64,000 nt of DNA from Paraburkholderia phytofirmans OLGA172. GTDB taxonomy: Bacteria; Pseudomonadota; Gammaproteobacteria; Burkholderiales; Burkholderiaceae. The stretch lies in NCBI RefSeq assembly GCF_001634365.1, contig NZ_CP014578.1:3472001-3536000 (forward strand), written 5' to 3'. The notes under the pieces were generated by a model that was given only the letters and a program-made list of their open reading frames with translations, did no database searches and was not told the DNA's origin. Of this stretch, positions 1 through 8,242 are shown piece after piece (position 1 is the first letter of the stretch; each line of letters opens with the position of its first letter). A program made the translations under genes and the position numbers.

Positions 1-92
1 TGCTCAACGGCACGCTGCACGCGAAAGTCACGCCGCAAAAGTTCGATGCGCTCTTCGCCGCCGCCAACAAATGTGTGGGGGTAACGGCATGA
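1..92 (+). CDS. fdsG: NAD-dependent formate dehydrogenase gamma subunit, 3' end only
   Basis: Partial gene: only the last 29 codons and the stop lie in the window. The reading frame begins at base 3 and ends with a TGA at 90-92. The visible tail is LNGTLHAKVTPQKFDALF, then an Ala-rich end. FdsG is the NuoE-like [2Fe-2S] subunit of soluble NAD-dependent formate dehydrogenase. The identity rests mainly on context, because the stop overlaps the ATG of fdsB (ATGA, 89-92) and fdsGBA is the known order in Cupriavidus-type operons. The iron-sulfur cysteines are outside the window. Confidence 0.75.
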   Translation, partial: LNGTLHAKVTPQKFDALFAAANKCVGVTA

Positions 93-1660
93 CGCGCATT
101 TACGTTCCCTGCGATTCGTCGGCGCTCGCGCTCGGCGCCGATGCTCTCGCGCAAGCGATCGAATCCGAAGCCGCACGCCGCGGCGTTGAAATCGAACTGG
201 TTCGCAACGGTTCGCGCGGTTTGCTGTGGCTCGAACCGCTCGTAGAAGTTGCGACCGCTGAAGGCCGCGTCGGCTATGCGAACGTCGAAGAGAGCGACGT
301 TCCAGCGCTATTCGACGCCGGCTTTATCGAAGGCGGCGAGCACGCCCGCCGTGTCGGTGTGGTCGATGACATACCGTATCTGAAGAAGCAGCAGCGCCTG
401 ACCTTTGCACGGATCGGCCTTACCGATCCGCTTTCCGTCGACGATTACGTTGCCCACGGCGGCCTCGAGGGTCTCAAGCAAGCCCTGAAAACCGACGGCG
501 ACGCCGCCTGTGAAGCGCTGATCGAATCCGGCCTGCGCGGCCGCGGCGGCGCAGCCTTCCCCGCCGGCATCAAATGGCGCACGGTGCGCGGCGCCAAAGC
601 GGCGCAGAAATACATCGTCTGCAATGCGGACGAAGGCGACTCCGGCACCTTCTCCGATCGCCTCGTGATGGAGAGCGACCCGTACATGCTGATCGAAGGG
701 ATGATCATCGCGGGCGTCGTGACGGGCGCGACGGTCGGCTATATCTACGTGCGCAGCGAATATCCGCACTCGATCGCGATGCTCGAAACCGCGCTCGCCA
801 AAGCGCGCGCCGCCGGCTGGCTCGGCGACAGCGTGCTCGGCTCGGCGGCGCATCGCTTCGAACTTTTCGTGGCGAAAGGCGCGGGCGCTTATGTCTGCGG
901 CGAGGAAACCGCGCTGCTCGAATCGCTCGAAGGCAAACGCGGCATCGTGCGCGCGAAGCCGCCCGTGCCGGCGCTCGTCGGCCTTTACGGCCAGCCGACC
1001 GTGATCAACAACGTCATCACGCTCGCGACGGTGCCGATCATCTTCGCGCGCGGTGCCGCGTTCTATAAAGACTTCGGCATGGGCCGCTCGCGCGGCACGC
1101 TGCCGTTCCAGCTTGCCGGCAATGTGAAGCAAGGCGGTTTGGTCGAGCTGGCGTTCGGCATCACGCTGCGTGAACTGCTGTACGACTACGGCGGCGGCAC
1201 CGCAAGCGGGCGCCCGGCGCGCGCAGTGCAGGTCGGCGGCCCGCTCGGCACGTATCTGCCGGAAAGCCAGTGGGACATCCCCATCGACTACGAAACGTAC
1301 GCGGCAGTCGGCGCGGTCGTCGGCCACGGCGGCATCGTCGTACACGACGACACGTCGAATCTCGCCGAACTCGCGCAGTACGCGATGCACTTCTGCGCGC
1401 TCGAATCGTGCGGCAAATGCACGCCGTGCCGGATCGGCTCGACGCGCGGCGTCGAAGTGATCGGACGGATCCGCAACGGCGATACGTCCACGCGGCAAGT
1501 GCAGTTGTTGCGCGATCTGTGCGACACGATGGTGTCCGGTTCGCTCTGCGCGATGGGCGGCATGACACCGTTCCCGGTGTTGTCCGCGCTCGACCATTTC
1601 CCCGAAGACTTCGGTCTCGACAACGTGCACGACCACGCGCCCAAAGCGGCTGCGGCCTGA
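89..1660 (+). CDS. fdsB: NAD-dependent formate dehydrogenase beta subunit (NuoF-like)
   Basis: 523 aa. FdsB carries FMN, binds NAD and holds one [4Fe-4S] cluster. It passes electrons from the molybdenum subunit to NAD+. Visible motifs are the Gly-rich FMN/NADH loop (GLRGRGGAAFPAGIKW, about residues 150-165), the NADH-site region with GAGAYVCGEETAL, and the C-terminal [4Fe-4S] motif ESCGKCTPCRIGSTRG with a distal Cys in SGSLCAMGG. The N-terminal ~110 residues form a thioredoxin-like extension, usual for FdsB compared with NuoF. The ATG at 89 was chosen because it overlaps the fdsG stop. An in-frame ATG at 71 would lie inside fdsG. fdsA follows after 14 bp, so the genes are co-transcribed. Confidence 0.93.
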   Translation: MTRIYVPCDSSALALGADALAQAIESEAARRGVEIELVRNGSRGLLWLEPLVEVATAEGRVGYANVEESDVPALFDAGFIEGGEHARRVGVVDDIPYLKKQQRLTFARIGLTDPLSVDDYVAHGGLEGLKQALKTDGDAACEALIESGLRGRGGAAFPAGIKWRTVRGAKAAQKYIVCNADEGDSGTFSDRLVMESDPYMLIEGMIIAGVVTGATVGYIYVRSEYPHSIAMLETALAKARAAGWLGDSVLGSAAHRFELFVAKGAGAYVCGEETALLESLEGKRGIVRAKPPVPALVGLYGQPTVINNVITLATVPIIFARGAAFYKDFGMGRSRGTLPFQLAGNVKQGGLVELAFGITLRELLYDYGGGTASGRPARAVQVGGPLGTYLPESQWDIPIDYETYAAVGAVVGHGGIVVHDDTSNLAELAQYAMHFCALESCGKCTPCRIGSTRGVEVIGRIRNGDTSTRQVQLLRDLCDTMVSGSLCAMGGMTPFPVLSALDHFPEDFGLDNVHDHAPKAAAA

Positions 1661-1674
1661 TTCAGGAGCCTCAC

Positions 1675-4674
1675 ATGTCCGACGTGCTCAACTCCCCTGC
1701 TGGCGCCCCGCGGGAAGCCCCCCGCCCCGAAGGAAGTCCCCTTGGGGGATTGGGGGGCGGCTGCGGCTCCGGTAGCTGCGCGTGCAAATCGCAAGCGCAA
1801 CAACGCGCAACGCGCTCACCCTTTGACGACACCGACTACGGCACGCCGCTACGCCATGCCGACGTCGACGTCACGTTGGAAATCGACGGCCAGGCGGTGA
1901 CGGTTCCGGCCGGCACGTCAGTGATGCGCGCCGCCGTCGAAGCCGGCGTCAATGTGCCGAAGCTCTGCGCGACCGATTCGCTCGAACCGTTCGGCTCATG
2001 CCGTTTGTGCCTCGTCGAGATCGAAGGCAAGCGCGGCTACCCCGCTTCCTGCACGACGCCCGTCGAAGCCGGCATGAAGGTCCGCACGCAAACCGATCGT
2101 CTGCAGTCGCTGCGCCGTAACGTGATGGAGCTGTACATTTCCGATCACCCGCTCGACTGCCTGACCTGCCCCGCCAACGGCGACTGCGAATTGCAGGACA
2201 TGGCAGGCGTTACCGGCTTGCGCGAAGTGCGCTACGGATTCGACGGTGCAAACCACCTGAAGGATAAGAAAGACGAATCGAATCCGTACTTCACGTATGA
2301 CCCGTCGAAGTGCATCGTCTGCAATCGCTGCGTGCGCGCGTGCGAAGAAACGCAAGGCACGTTTGCGCTGACCATCGCCGGACGCGGGTTCGAATCGCGC
2401 GTGGCGGCGAGTGAAGACCAGCCGTTCATGGAATCGGAATGCGTGTCGTGCGGCGCGTGCGTCGCCGCGTGCCCGACCGCGACCTTGCAGGAAAAGACCG
2501 TCATCATGCTCGGCCAGGCCGGGCATTCGGTCGTCACCACATGCGCGTACTGCGGCGTGGGCTGCTCGTTCAAGGCCGAGATGAAGGGCAACGAGGTCGT
2601 GCGGATGGTGCCGCACAAGAACGGCCACGCCAACGAAGGCCACGCGTGCGTAAAGGGCCGCTTCGCATGGGGCTATGCGACGCACAAGGACCGCATTACC
2701 AAGCCGATGATCCGCGCGAAGATCACCGATCCGTGGCGCGAAGTCAGCTGGGAAGAAGCGCTCGGTTACGCGGCGTCGGAATTCCGCCGTATTCAGGAGA
2801 AGCACGGCCGCGATTCGATCGGCGGCATTACGTCGTCGCGTTGCACGAACGAAGAAACGTATCTGGTGCAGAAGCTCGTACGCGCCGCGTTCGGCAACAA
2901 TAACGTCGACACCTGCGCGCGCGTGTGCCACTCGCCGACCGGCTACGGCCTGAAGGCCACGCTCGGCGAATCCGCCGGCACGCAGACGTTCGCCTCGGTC
3001 GACAAGGCCGACGTCATCATGGTGATCGGCGCGAATCCGACCGACGGCCACCCGGTGTTCGGCTCGCGGATGAAGCGCCGCATCCGCGAGGGCGCGAAGC
3101 TGATCGTCGTCGATCCGCGCCGCATCGATATCGTCGATACGCCGCACGTGAAGGCGTTGCATCATTTGCAATTGCGTCCGGGCACCAACGTCGCGGTGGT
3201 CAATGCCCTCGCGCATGTGATCGTGACCGAAGGGCTGCTGAACGAAGCGTTCATCGCCGAGCGCTGCGAAACGCGCGCGTTCGAGCAATGGCGTGCGTTC
3301 GTCGCCCTGCCCGAGAACGCGCCCGAAGCGACCGAGGAACTCACCGGCGTGCCCGCCGCATCCATCCGCGAAGCCGCCCGTATTTATGCCACCGGCGGCA
3401 ACGCCGCGATCTATTACGGCCTCGGCGTCACCGAACACGCGCAAGGCTCGACGATGGTGATGGGCATCGCGAATCTGGCGATGGCGACCGGCAACATCGG
3501 CCGCGAAGGGGTCGGCGTGAACCCGTTGCGCGGTCAGAACAACGTGCAGGGTTCGTGCGACATGGGTTCGTTCCCGCACGAGCTGCCGGGCTATCGTCAT
3601 ATCGGCGATTCGATTACGCGCGCGCTGTTCGAAGAAGCATGGAACGTCACGCTGCAGCCGGAACCGGGCCTGCGCATCCCGAACATGTTCGACGCCGCCG
3701 TGCACGGCACCTTCAAGGGCCTGTATTGCCAGGGCGAAGATATCGTGCAGTCCGATCCGAACACGCATCACGTGTCGGCGGCACTGTCGTCGATGGAATG
3801 CATCGTCGTGCAGGACATTTTCCTCAATGAGACCGCGAAGTACGCACACGTGCTGCTGCCCGGTTCGTCGTTCCTCGAAAAGGACGGCACCTTCACCAAC
3901 GCGGAGCGCCGCATCTCGCGCGTACGCAAGGTGATGCCGCCAGTGCCGGGTTACGCCGACTGGGAAGTCACGGTGATGCTCTCTCGCGCGCTCGGATATG
4001 AAATGGACTACTCGCACCCGTCTCAGATCATGGACGAGATCGCGCGTCTCACGCCGACTTTCCACGGCGTGTCGTACAGGAAGCTCGACGAGCTCGGCAG
4101 CATCCAGTGGCCATGCAACGAGAACGCGCCCGACGGTACGCCGACCATGCACATCGACACCTTCGTGCGCGGCAAAGGCAAGTTCGTGATTACGAAGTTC
4201 ATCGCAACGCCGGAAAAGGTCACGCGCAAGTTCCCGCTGCTGCTCACTACCGGCCGCATCCTGTCGCAGTACAACGTCGGCGCGCAAACGCGCCGCACAG
4301 AGAATTCGCGCTGGCATGATGAAGACCGGCTGGAGTTGCATCCGCACGATGCGGAAGAACGCGGCATCAAGACCGACGATTGGGTTGGTATCGAATCGCG
4401 CGCGGGTCAAACCGTGTTGCGCGCGAAAGTGACCGAGCGGATGCAGCCGGGCGTCGTCTACACGACGTTCCATTTCCCCGAATCGGGCGCGAACGTGATC
4501 ACCACCGATAGCTCGGACTGGGCCACCAACTGTCCCGAGTACAAGGTGACCGCGGTGCAGGTAATGCCGGTCGAACAGCCGTCGCAATGGCAGCAGGACT
4601 ATTCGCGCTTCAACACGGAGCAGCTCGATCTGCTGAAGCAGCGCGAGCTGGCCAACGCAACGTCGGGCAAGTGA
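1675..4674 (+). CDS. fdsA: NAD-dependent formate dehydrogenase alpha subunit (molybdopterin catalytic subunit)
   Basis: 999 aa. FdsA is the catalytic subunit that oxidises formate to CO2 at a bis-molybdopterin-guanine-dinucleotide Mo centre. Domains in order are: a variable Gly/Cys-rich N-terminus; a [2Fe-2S] ferredoxin domain with FGSCRLCLVE; a NuoG-like Cys/His motif (DHPLDCLTCPANGDCE); two [4Fe-4S] motifs (CIVCNRCVRACEE and CVSCGACVAACPTATL); the Mo-domain iron-sulfur motif CAYCGVGCSFK; and the Mo-ligand cysteine in RVCHSPTGYG, so it is a Cys and not a Sec enzyme. The ATG at 1675 follows an AGGAG (1664-1668). The open frame extends upstream through fdsB, but that part is a shadow frame. 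The N-terminus contains an in-frame palindromic repeat (about 1703-1760) that lengthens the disordered leader. Confidence 0.95.
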   Translation: MSDVLNSPAGAPREAPRPEGSPLGGLGGGCGSGSCACKSQAQQRATRSPFDDTDYGTPLRHADVDVTLEIDGQAVTVPAGTSVMRAAVEAGVNVPKLCATDSLEPFGSCRLCLVEIEGKRGYPASCTTPVEAGMKVRTQTDRLQSLRRNVMELYISDHPLDCLTCPANGDCELQDMAGVTGLREVRYGFDGANHLKDKKDESNPYFTYDPSKCIVCNRCVRACEETQGTFALTIAGRGFESRVAASEDQPFMESECVSCGACVAACPTATLQEKTVIMLGQAGHSVVTTCAYCGVGCSFKAEMKGNEVVRMVPHKNGHANEGHACVKGRFAWGYATHKDRITKPMIRAKITDPWREVSWEEALGYAASEFRRIQEKHGRDSIGGITSSRCTNEETYLVQKLVRAAFGNNNVDTCARVCHSPTGYGLKATLGESAGTQTFASVDKADVIMVIGANPTDGHPVFGSRMKRRIREGAKLIVVDPRRIDIVDTPHVKALHHLQLRPGTNVAVVNALAHVIVTEGLLNEAFIAERCETRAFEQWRAFVALPENAPEATEELTGVPAASIREAARIYATGGNAAIYYGLGVTEHAQGSTMVMGIANLAMATGNIGREGVGVNPLRGQNNVQGSCDMGSFPHELPGYRHIGDSITRALFEEAWNVTLQPEPGLRIPNMFDAAVHGTFKGLYCQGEDIVQSDPNTHHVSAALSSMECIVVQDIFLNETAKYAHVLLPGSSFLEKDGTFTNAERRISRVRKVMPPVPGYADWEVTVMLSRALGYEMDYSHPSQIMDEIARLTPTFHGVSYRKLDELGSIQWPCNENAPDGTPTMHIDTFVRGKGKFVITKFIATPEKVTRKFPLLLTTGRILSQYNVGAQTRRTENSRWHDEDRLELHPHDAEERGIKTDDWVGIESRAGQTVLRAKVTERMQPGVVYTTFHFPESGANVITTDSSDWATNCPEYKVTAVQVMPVEQPSQWQQDYSRFNTEQLDLLKQRELANATSGK
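1703..1760 (+). repeat. Intragenic palindromic repeat, copy A (in fdsA)
   Basis: A G/C-run repeat of about 55 bp lies inside the fdsA leader. Its core is CCCCGAAGGAAGTCCCC, followed by TT, GGGGGATT and GGGGG. The AGTCCCC and GGGGGATT segments can pair as a hairpin. It encodes REAPRPEGSPLGGLGG in frame. Closely matching copies lie in the aryl polyene MMPL exporter (40344-40401 and 38600-38745, minus strand), an unrelated gene more than 36 kb away. Confidence 0.85.
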
Positions 4675-4682
4675 GGCAAGCC

Positions 4683-5006
4683 ATGGACAATCAGAATCTG
4701 ATCGACATGGCGAACCGGATCGGCGATTTTTTCGATTCGATGCCGGATCGCGAAGAAGCGCTCGCCGGCATCGCCGATCACATCCGCCGCTTCTGGGAGC
4801 CGCGCATGCGGCGCGCTTTGCTGGCGGCGCTCGATGAGCCGGATCCGAGCGGCATCGAGATGTCGGGCATCGTCAGGGAAGCGCTCGTCAAGCATCGCGA
4901 CGGGCTGACGCCGCCTGCTCCGGTATCACCCCACCCACTGCGAACCACGCTTCACAGTGCCGCAGCAAGCCGTGCAGATCGGAGCCCGTGCGCCCGCGCG
5001 CGCTGA
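4683..5006 (+). CDS. fdsD: NAD-dependent formate dehydrogenase delta subunit
   Basis: 107 aa. FdsD is a small subunit of the Fds complex, needed for full activity or assembly in related bacteria. The first ~75 residues (MDNQNLIDMANRIGDFF, then SMPDREEALAGIADHIRRFW) match the family pattern. It starts 8 bp after the fdsA stop. The last ~35 residues are low-complexity and lie over the end of the convergent monooxygenase gene (4888-5006 overlap). They probably arose when an ancestral stop was lost. In Cupriavidus an fdsC (FdhD-like) gene usually lies between fdsA and fdsD; it is absent here. Confidence 0.85.
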   Translation: MDNQNLIDMANRIGDFFDSMPDREEALAGIADHIRRFWEPRMRRALLAALDEPDPSGIEMSGIVREALVKHRDGLTPPAPVSPHPLRTTLHSAAASRADRSPCARAR

Positions 5007-6627
5007 TGTAGCCGTCCGGCCGCACCAGATAGAACGACGGCCGCGTGCGTCCATACGATTCGGAGAGCGCCGGGGCGCCCTCGCCGCTCGTATCGGTCAC
5101 GCGCCAGATGCGTACTGCGCCCGGCAATAATTTTTCGATTTCGGCAGCCAGCCGTTCGAGTTCCGCATCCGGCGTTGGCGCGTGCTTCGCGGCGGGATCG
5201 AGCGGCGTGCCGTCGACGGGCAACGGCGGGACCAGCAGGAACAACGAGAAGAACGCCGGATCGTGCAGATCGAAAATGCAACCGACACCCGGCGCGCGGC
5301 CAAGCGGCCCATCCACCACATGCACCAGCGCATCCGGCGCACGCTCGCCGGCACGCGGACCGCCGTCGAGCACGCGCTCGAGCGTCAGCGGACTGCGCCG
5401 ATACTGGATCGACAACTCGCTGATGGTCATCCGCGCCGCATCGCGCAGCGGACCGAGCGCGGCCAGCACCGGCATCACGCGTTCGCGCAGCAGTTTGAGC
5501 GGTCCGTGATCGGCCTCGGCCATATGCGTGATGAAACCGGTTTGCCGCAGCACGTCGCGCTCGATCGGATGCCGTTCGCGGTGGTACGTATCGAGCAGGC
5601 GGTCGGACGCCGCGCCTTTCAAAACGCGCGCGAGCTTCCAGCCGAGATTGAACGCTTCCTGAATACCCGTGTTCATCCCTTGCGCGCCGGCCGGGCTGTG
5701 TACGTGAGCCGCATCCCCCGCGAGGAAAATGCGCCCGACGCGCAGCCTCTCCACCATCCTGCTGTTCAGATGAAAATGCGACGACCATGCCAGCTCCGAC
5801 ACGTCGACGCGTTCCCGCACGCGCCGGGCAATCAGCGCCTTGCATTCGGCCAGCGACGGCGGCAAAACCTGGTTGAGCGGCGGCTCGCCGAGCACAGCGG
5901 GCGTCGCCGACGCCGGGACCGTGGCCGGTGCGACCGGATGATCCGCAATCAGACGATGGCGGCCATGGCCCATCGGAAACAGCGCGACGAGACCCTCGCC
6001 TGAAGCAAAGATATGGAATTCGTCCTCGGGCCAATCGGTTTCGGCATGCACATCGGCAAGCAGGAACGTCTGCTCGAAGGTATTACCCTCGAAGCTCAAC
6101 CCGAGCCGGTGACGGATCATGCTGTGCGCACCGTCAGCGGCGATGATGTACGACGGGTGCATCGTCTCCGTATGACCGTCCGCGCGACGCAGCGTCGCCT
6201 GAATGCTGGCGGAACCCTGCGAGAACATCGTCAGCTCGACGCCGCGCTCGACCGTCACGCCGAGCGTCGCAAGATGCTCTGTCAGCAAACGTTCGGTCAC
6301 GGATTGGTCGAGAAACAGCAGATACGGATAGCGGGTGTGCAGCGGATCGAAATCGAGGCGCGCGAGACGCATGCCATTGGAAAAAAGATTGGCGATGCGC
6401 GCACGGTGGCCGAGTTCGAGAAACGGCTCGATCAGCCGGTGCTGTTCAAACAGTTCGAGTGTGCGCGCCTGAATGCCGATGGCCCGCGAGTACGGGTTCG
6501 GTTGCAGCGCCTTGTCGACCAGACGCACGGGGATGTGGGCACGCGCCAGACTCATCGCCGCGGCGAGCCCGGTCGGACCCGCCCCGACGATCAGCACCGG
6601 CGACGCATCGTGTGCGGCAGCGTCCAT
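4888..6627 (-). CDS. FAD-dependent aromatic monooxygenase (MhpA/PHBH-like)
   Basis: 579 aa. This is a class A flavoprotein hydroxylase that would use NAD(P)H and O2 to hydroxylate a phenolic or other aromatic substrate in the cytoplasm. It has the N-terminal FAD dinucleotide fold (VLIVGAGPTGLAAAMSLA), the middle DG motif region (IIAADGAHSMIRHRLG) and the second FAD motif (IFLAGDAAHVHSPAGAQGMN). A C-terminal thioredoxin-like region of ~180 aa is typical of MhpA and PCP-monooxygenase relatives. The ATG at 6627 is chosen because CCGGAG stands six bases upstream. A TTG at 6645 would give six extra residues. The substrate cannot be read from the sequence and there is no pathway partner next to it. 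The 3' end overlaps fdsD head-on. Confidence 0.85.
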   Translation of the reverse strand: MDAAAHDASPVLIVGAGPTGLAAAMSLARAHIPVRLVDKALQPNPYSRAIGIQARTLELFEQHRLIEPFLELGHRARIANLFSNGMRLARLDFDPLHTRYPYLLFLDQSVTERLLTEHLATLGVTVERGVELTMFSQGSASIQATLRRADGHTETMHPSYIIAADGAHSMIRHRLGLSFEGNTFEQTFLLADVHAETDWPEDEFHIFASGEGLVALFPMGHGRHRLIADHPVAPATVPASATPAVLGEPPLNQVLPPSLAECKALIARRVRERVDVSELAWSSHFHLNSRMVERLRVGRIFLAGDAAHVHSPAGAQGMNTGIQEAFNLGWKLARVLKGAASDRLLDTYHRERHPIERDVLRQTGFITHMAEADHGPLKLLRERVMPVLAALGPLRDAARMTISELSIQYRRSPLTLERVLDGGPRAGERAPDALVHVVDGPLGRAPGVGCIFDLHDPAFFSLFLLVPPLPVDGTPLDPAAKHAPTPDAELERLAAEIEKLLPGAVRIWRVTDTSGEGAPALSESYGRTRPSFYLVRPDGYISARGRTGSDLHGLLRHCEAWFAVGGVIPEQAASARRDA

Positions 6628-6695
6628 GCGGAACTCCGGAGACAACAGGACGTTCTAGTGTACGCCGCCGATAATCCGCTCAACGGTGCGCTGCA

Positions 6696-7760
6696 TCAAT
6701 CGCGGGGATGACCCATCGCGCATTGATGTTCGGTGGTGCCGAGGTCGACTTGCAGCGTGGCGTGCTGCATCGAAAAACGTTCGCGCAGTGTGATGACGAT
6801 GCCGTCGAGCGACTCGTCGCCGGGATGGCCTGCCGGCATCACCAGATGTGCACTGAGCGCATTGCCGGTGGTCGACAACGCCCATACGTGCAGGTCGTGC
6901 ACGTCGGTGACGCCAGGCTGCTCGGCGAGATAGTCGCGGATCGGCTGCAGGTCGACGCCGGGGGGCACGGCGTCGAGCGCCATGCGCACCGAATCGCGCA
7001 GCAGACCCCACGTACCAACCACCACCACCGCGACCACGAGCAGGCTCATCACCGGGTCGAGCCACGTCCAGCGGGTATAGAGAATCACAAGGCCGCTGAT
7101 CGCGACCGCGGCGGAGATGCCGGCATCCGCGGCCATATGCAGGAAAGCGCCGCGAATGTTCAGGTCTTTTTTCTGGCCGCGCATGAAGAGCCACGCCGAG
7201 AAGCCGTTCACGATCACGCCGACCGTCGCGACGACGAAGACCACCCGCCCTGCGACCGGGGCGGGGTTCATCAGGCGCCCGATCGCCTCGGCGACGATCA
7301 CGCCGCACGCGAACAGCAAGAGTCCCGCGTTGGCAAGCGACGCCAGGATCGACGAACTGCCGTAGCCGAATGTATAGCGTGCCGACGGACGGCGCATGGC
7401 GAGCCAGGCTGCGCCCCAGGCGAGCAACAGGCCGAGCACGTCGGAGAGATTGTGACCGGCATCGGCGAGCAGCGCGGTGGAATGCGCGATCACGCCGTAG
7501 ACGGCTTGAATCACCACGATCGCTACGTTCAGTGCGACGGCCAGTGCGAAGGCGCGGCCGTGGCCGGCGACAGGTGCGTGGACGTGGTGATGGCCGGCGT
7601 GGCTGTGGGCGTGGCCGGCGTGATCGTAAGCACCGTGCTCTTTTCCCTCGGCCTGCGCATCGTCGCCGTCGACCCCGTCGAATTCTCCATCGAACCACAC
7701 CGGCGCGTGGTCGTCCTCGCGTTCTTCGGCGGCCCGCTTCGGGGTGGTGGTTTTCTTCAT
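6696..7760 (-). CDS. Cation diffusion facilitator (CzcD/ZitB-type metal exporter)
   Basis: 354 aa. It is probably a proton-driven exporter of Zn2+, Co2+ or Cd2+ across the inner membrane. The N-terminus is rich in acidic residues and His (HAGHAHSHAGHHHVH, about residues 48-62), a likely metal-collecting tail. Six membrane segments follow. The transport-site motifs are in TM2 (ADAGHNLSD) and TM5 (HMAADAG), giving the HxxxD/HxxxD pattern of Zn-type CDFs. A cytoplasmic ferredoxin-like domain closes the protein (VTDVHDLHVW). The start ATG overlaps the stop of the upstream arsR gene (ATGA), so the two form one operon under the ArsR operator at 8126-8149. Confidence 0.92.
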   Translation of the reverse strand: MKKTTTPKRAAEEREDDHAPVWFDGEFDGVDGDDAQAEGKEHGAYDHAGHAHSHAGHHHVHAPVAGHGRAFALAVALNVAIVVIQAVYGVIAHSTALLADAGHNLSDVLGLLLAWGAAWLAMRRPSARYTFGYGSSSILASLANAGLLLFACGVIVAEAIGRLMNPAPVAGRVVFVVATVGVIVNGFSAWLFMRGQKKDLNIRGAFLHMAADAGISAAVAISGLVILYTRWTWLDPVMSLLVVAVVVVGTWGLLRDSVRMALDAVPPGVDLQPIRDYLAEQPGVTDVHDLHVWALSTTGNALSAHLVMPAGHPGDESLDGIVITLRERFSMQHATLQVDLGTTEHQCAMGHPRD

Positions 7761-8119
7761 GACGGGTCCAGAGGAAATTCGCCGGCCGGCTCGGCCACAT
7801 GCTCGAGCATGCCGGCCAGCATCGTGCTGATATGACGGTCGGCGGCAAGATAGAACACCTGCTTGCCCTGCCGTTCAGCGCGTACGATCCGCGCCGCGCG
7901 CAACAGCCGCAGATGGTGGCTCACCAGCGACGGCGACAAGCCCAACCCCTCTGCAATCGCGCCGACCGCGCGCCGCTCGTCGACGCACGCGAGCACGATG
8001 CGCAAGCGCGTCGGGTCGCCGAGCAGGCGAAACAGGTCGGCCAGCGGCACGATCGTCTCCACCGGGCGGTCTTCAACACTGACAGGCGATATAGCGGAAG
8101 CCATGGCAAGCGTCATCAT
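7757..8119 (-). CDS. ArsR/SmtB-family metal-responsive repressor
   Basis: 120 aa from the ATG at 8119. A winged helix-turn-helix domain covers most of the protein (LADLFRLLGDPTRLRIV, then LGLSPSLVSHHLRLLRAARIV, then RQGKQVFYLA). The family releases DNA on binding Zn, Co or similar ions. It is translationally coupled to the CDF exporter, so it presumably controls metal efflux. The start is uncertain: ATGs at 8137, 8119, 8116 and 8104 are possible, and none has a strong ribosome-binding site. The promoter and operator at 8126-8174 make starts at or upstream of 8137 unlikely, which leaves a very short leader. Confidence 0.88.
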   Translation of the reverse strand: MMTLAMASAISPVSVEDRPVETIVPLADLFRLLGDPTRLRIVLACVDERRAVGAIAEGLGLSPSLVSHHLRLLRAARIVRAERQGKQVFYLAADRHISTMLAGMLEHVAEPAGEFPLDPS

Positions 8120-8125
8120 CGACAC

Positions 8126-8149
8126 ACATATGAACATGTATTCATATGT
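8126..8149 (-). promoter_or_regulatory. ArsR-type operator
   Basis: A perfect inverted repeat with 9-bp arms, ACATATGAA (8126-8134) and TTCATATGT (8141-8149), is separated by a 6-bp spacer (CATGTA). This is the classic SmtB/ArsR operator form. It sits just downstream of the -10 box of the arsR-CDF promoter, where bound repressor would block RNA polymerase. Confidence 0.85.
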
Positions 8150-8174
8150 TATAGATATCAAGACAACAGGTCAA
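8148..8174 (-). promoter_or_regulatory. Promoter of the arsR-CDF operon
   Basis: Read on the minus strand, a TTGACC -35 box (8169-8174) and a TATAAC -10 box (8148-8153) are 15 bp apart. This spacing is shorter than the optimum, as in many metal-controlled promoters. A TAACAT alternative would give 17 bp. The operator overlaps the -10 box and the start region. Confidence 0.6.
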
Positions 8175-8242
8175 ATTGGAGGGCGGTCCGGCGAGTGTGG
8201 GAAAATGCGGCCTCTGCCTCACCCGAGTGTCATCCCTCCGTC

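Noticed and set aside
1996..4587. 863-codon open frame antisense to fdsA
   Set aside because: It mirrors the codon bias of fdsA in GC-rich DNA. The protein is Arg/His/Ala-rich without a recognisable domain, while the plus strand encodes an obvious formate dehydrogenase.
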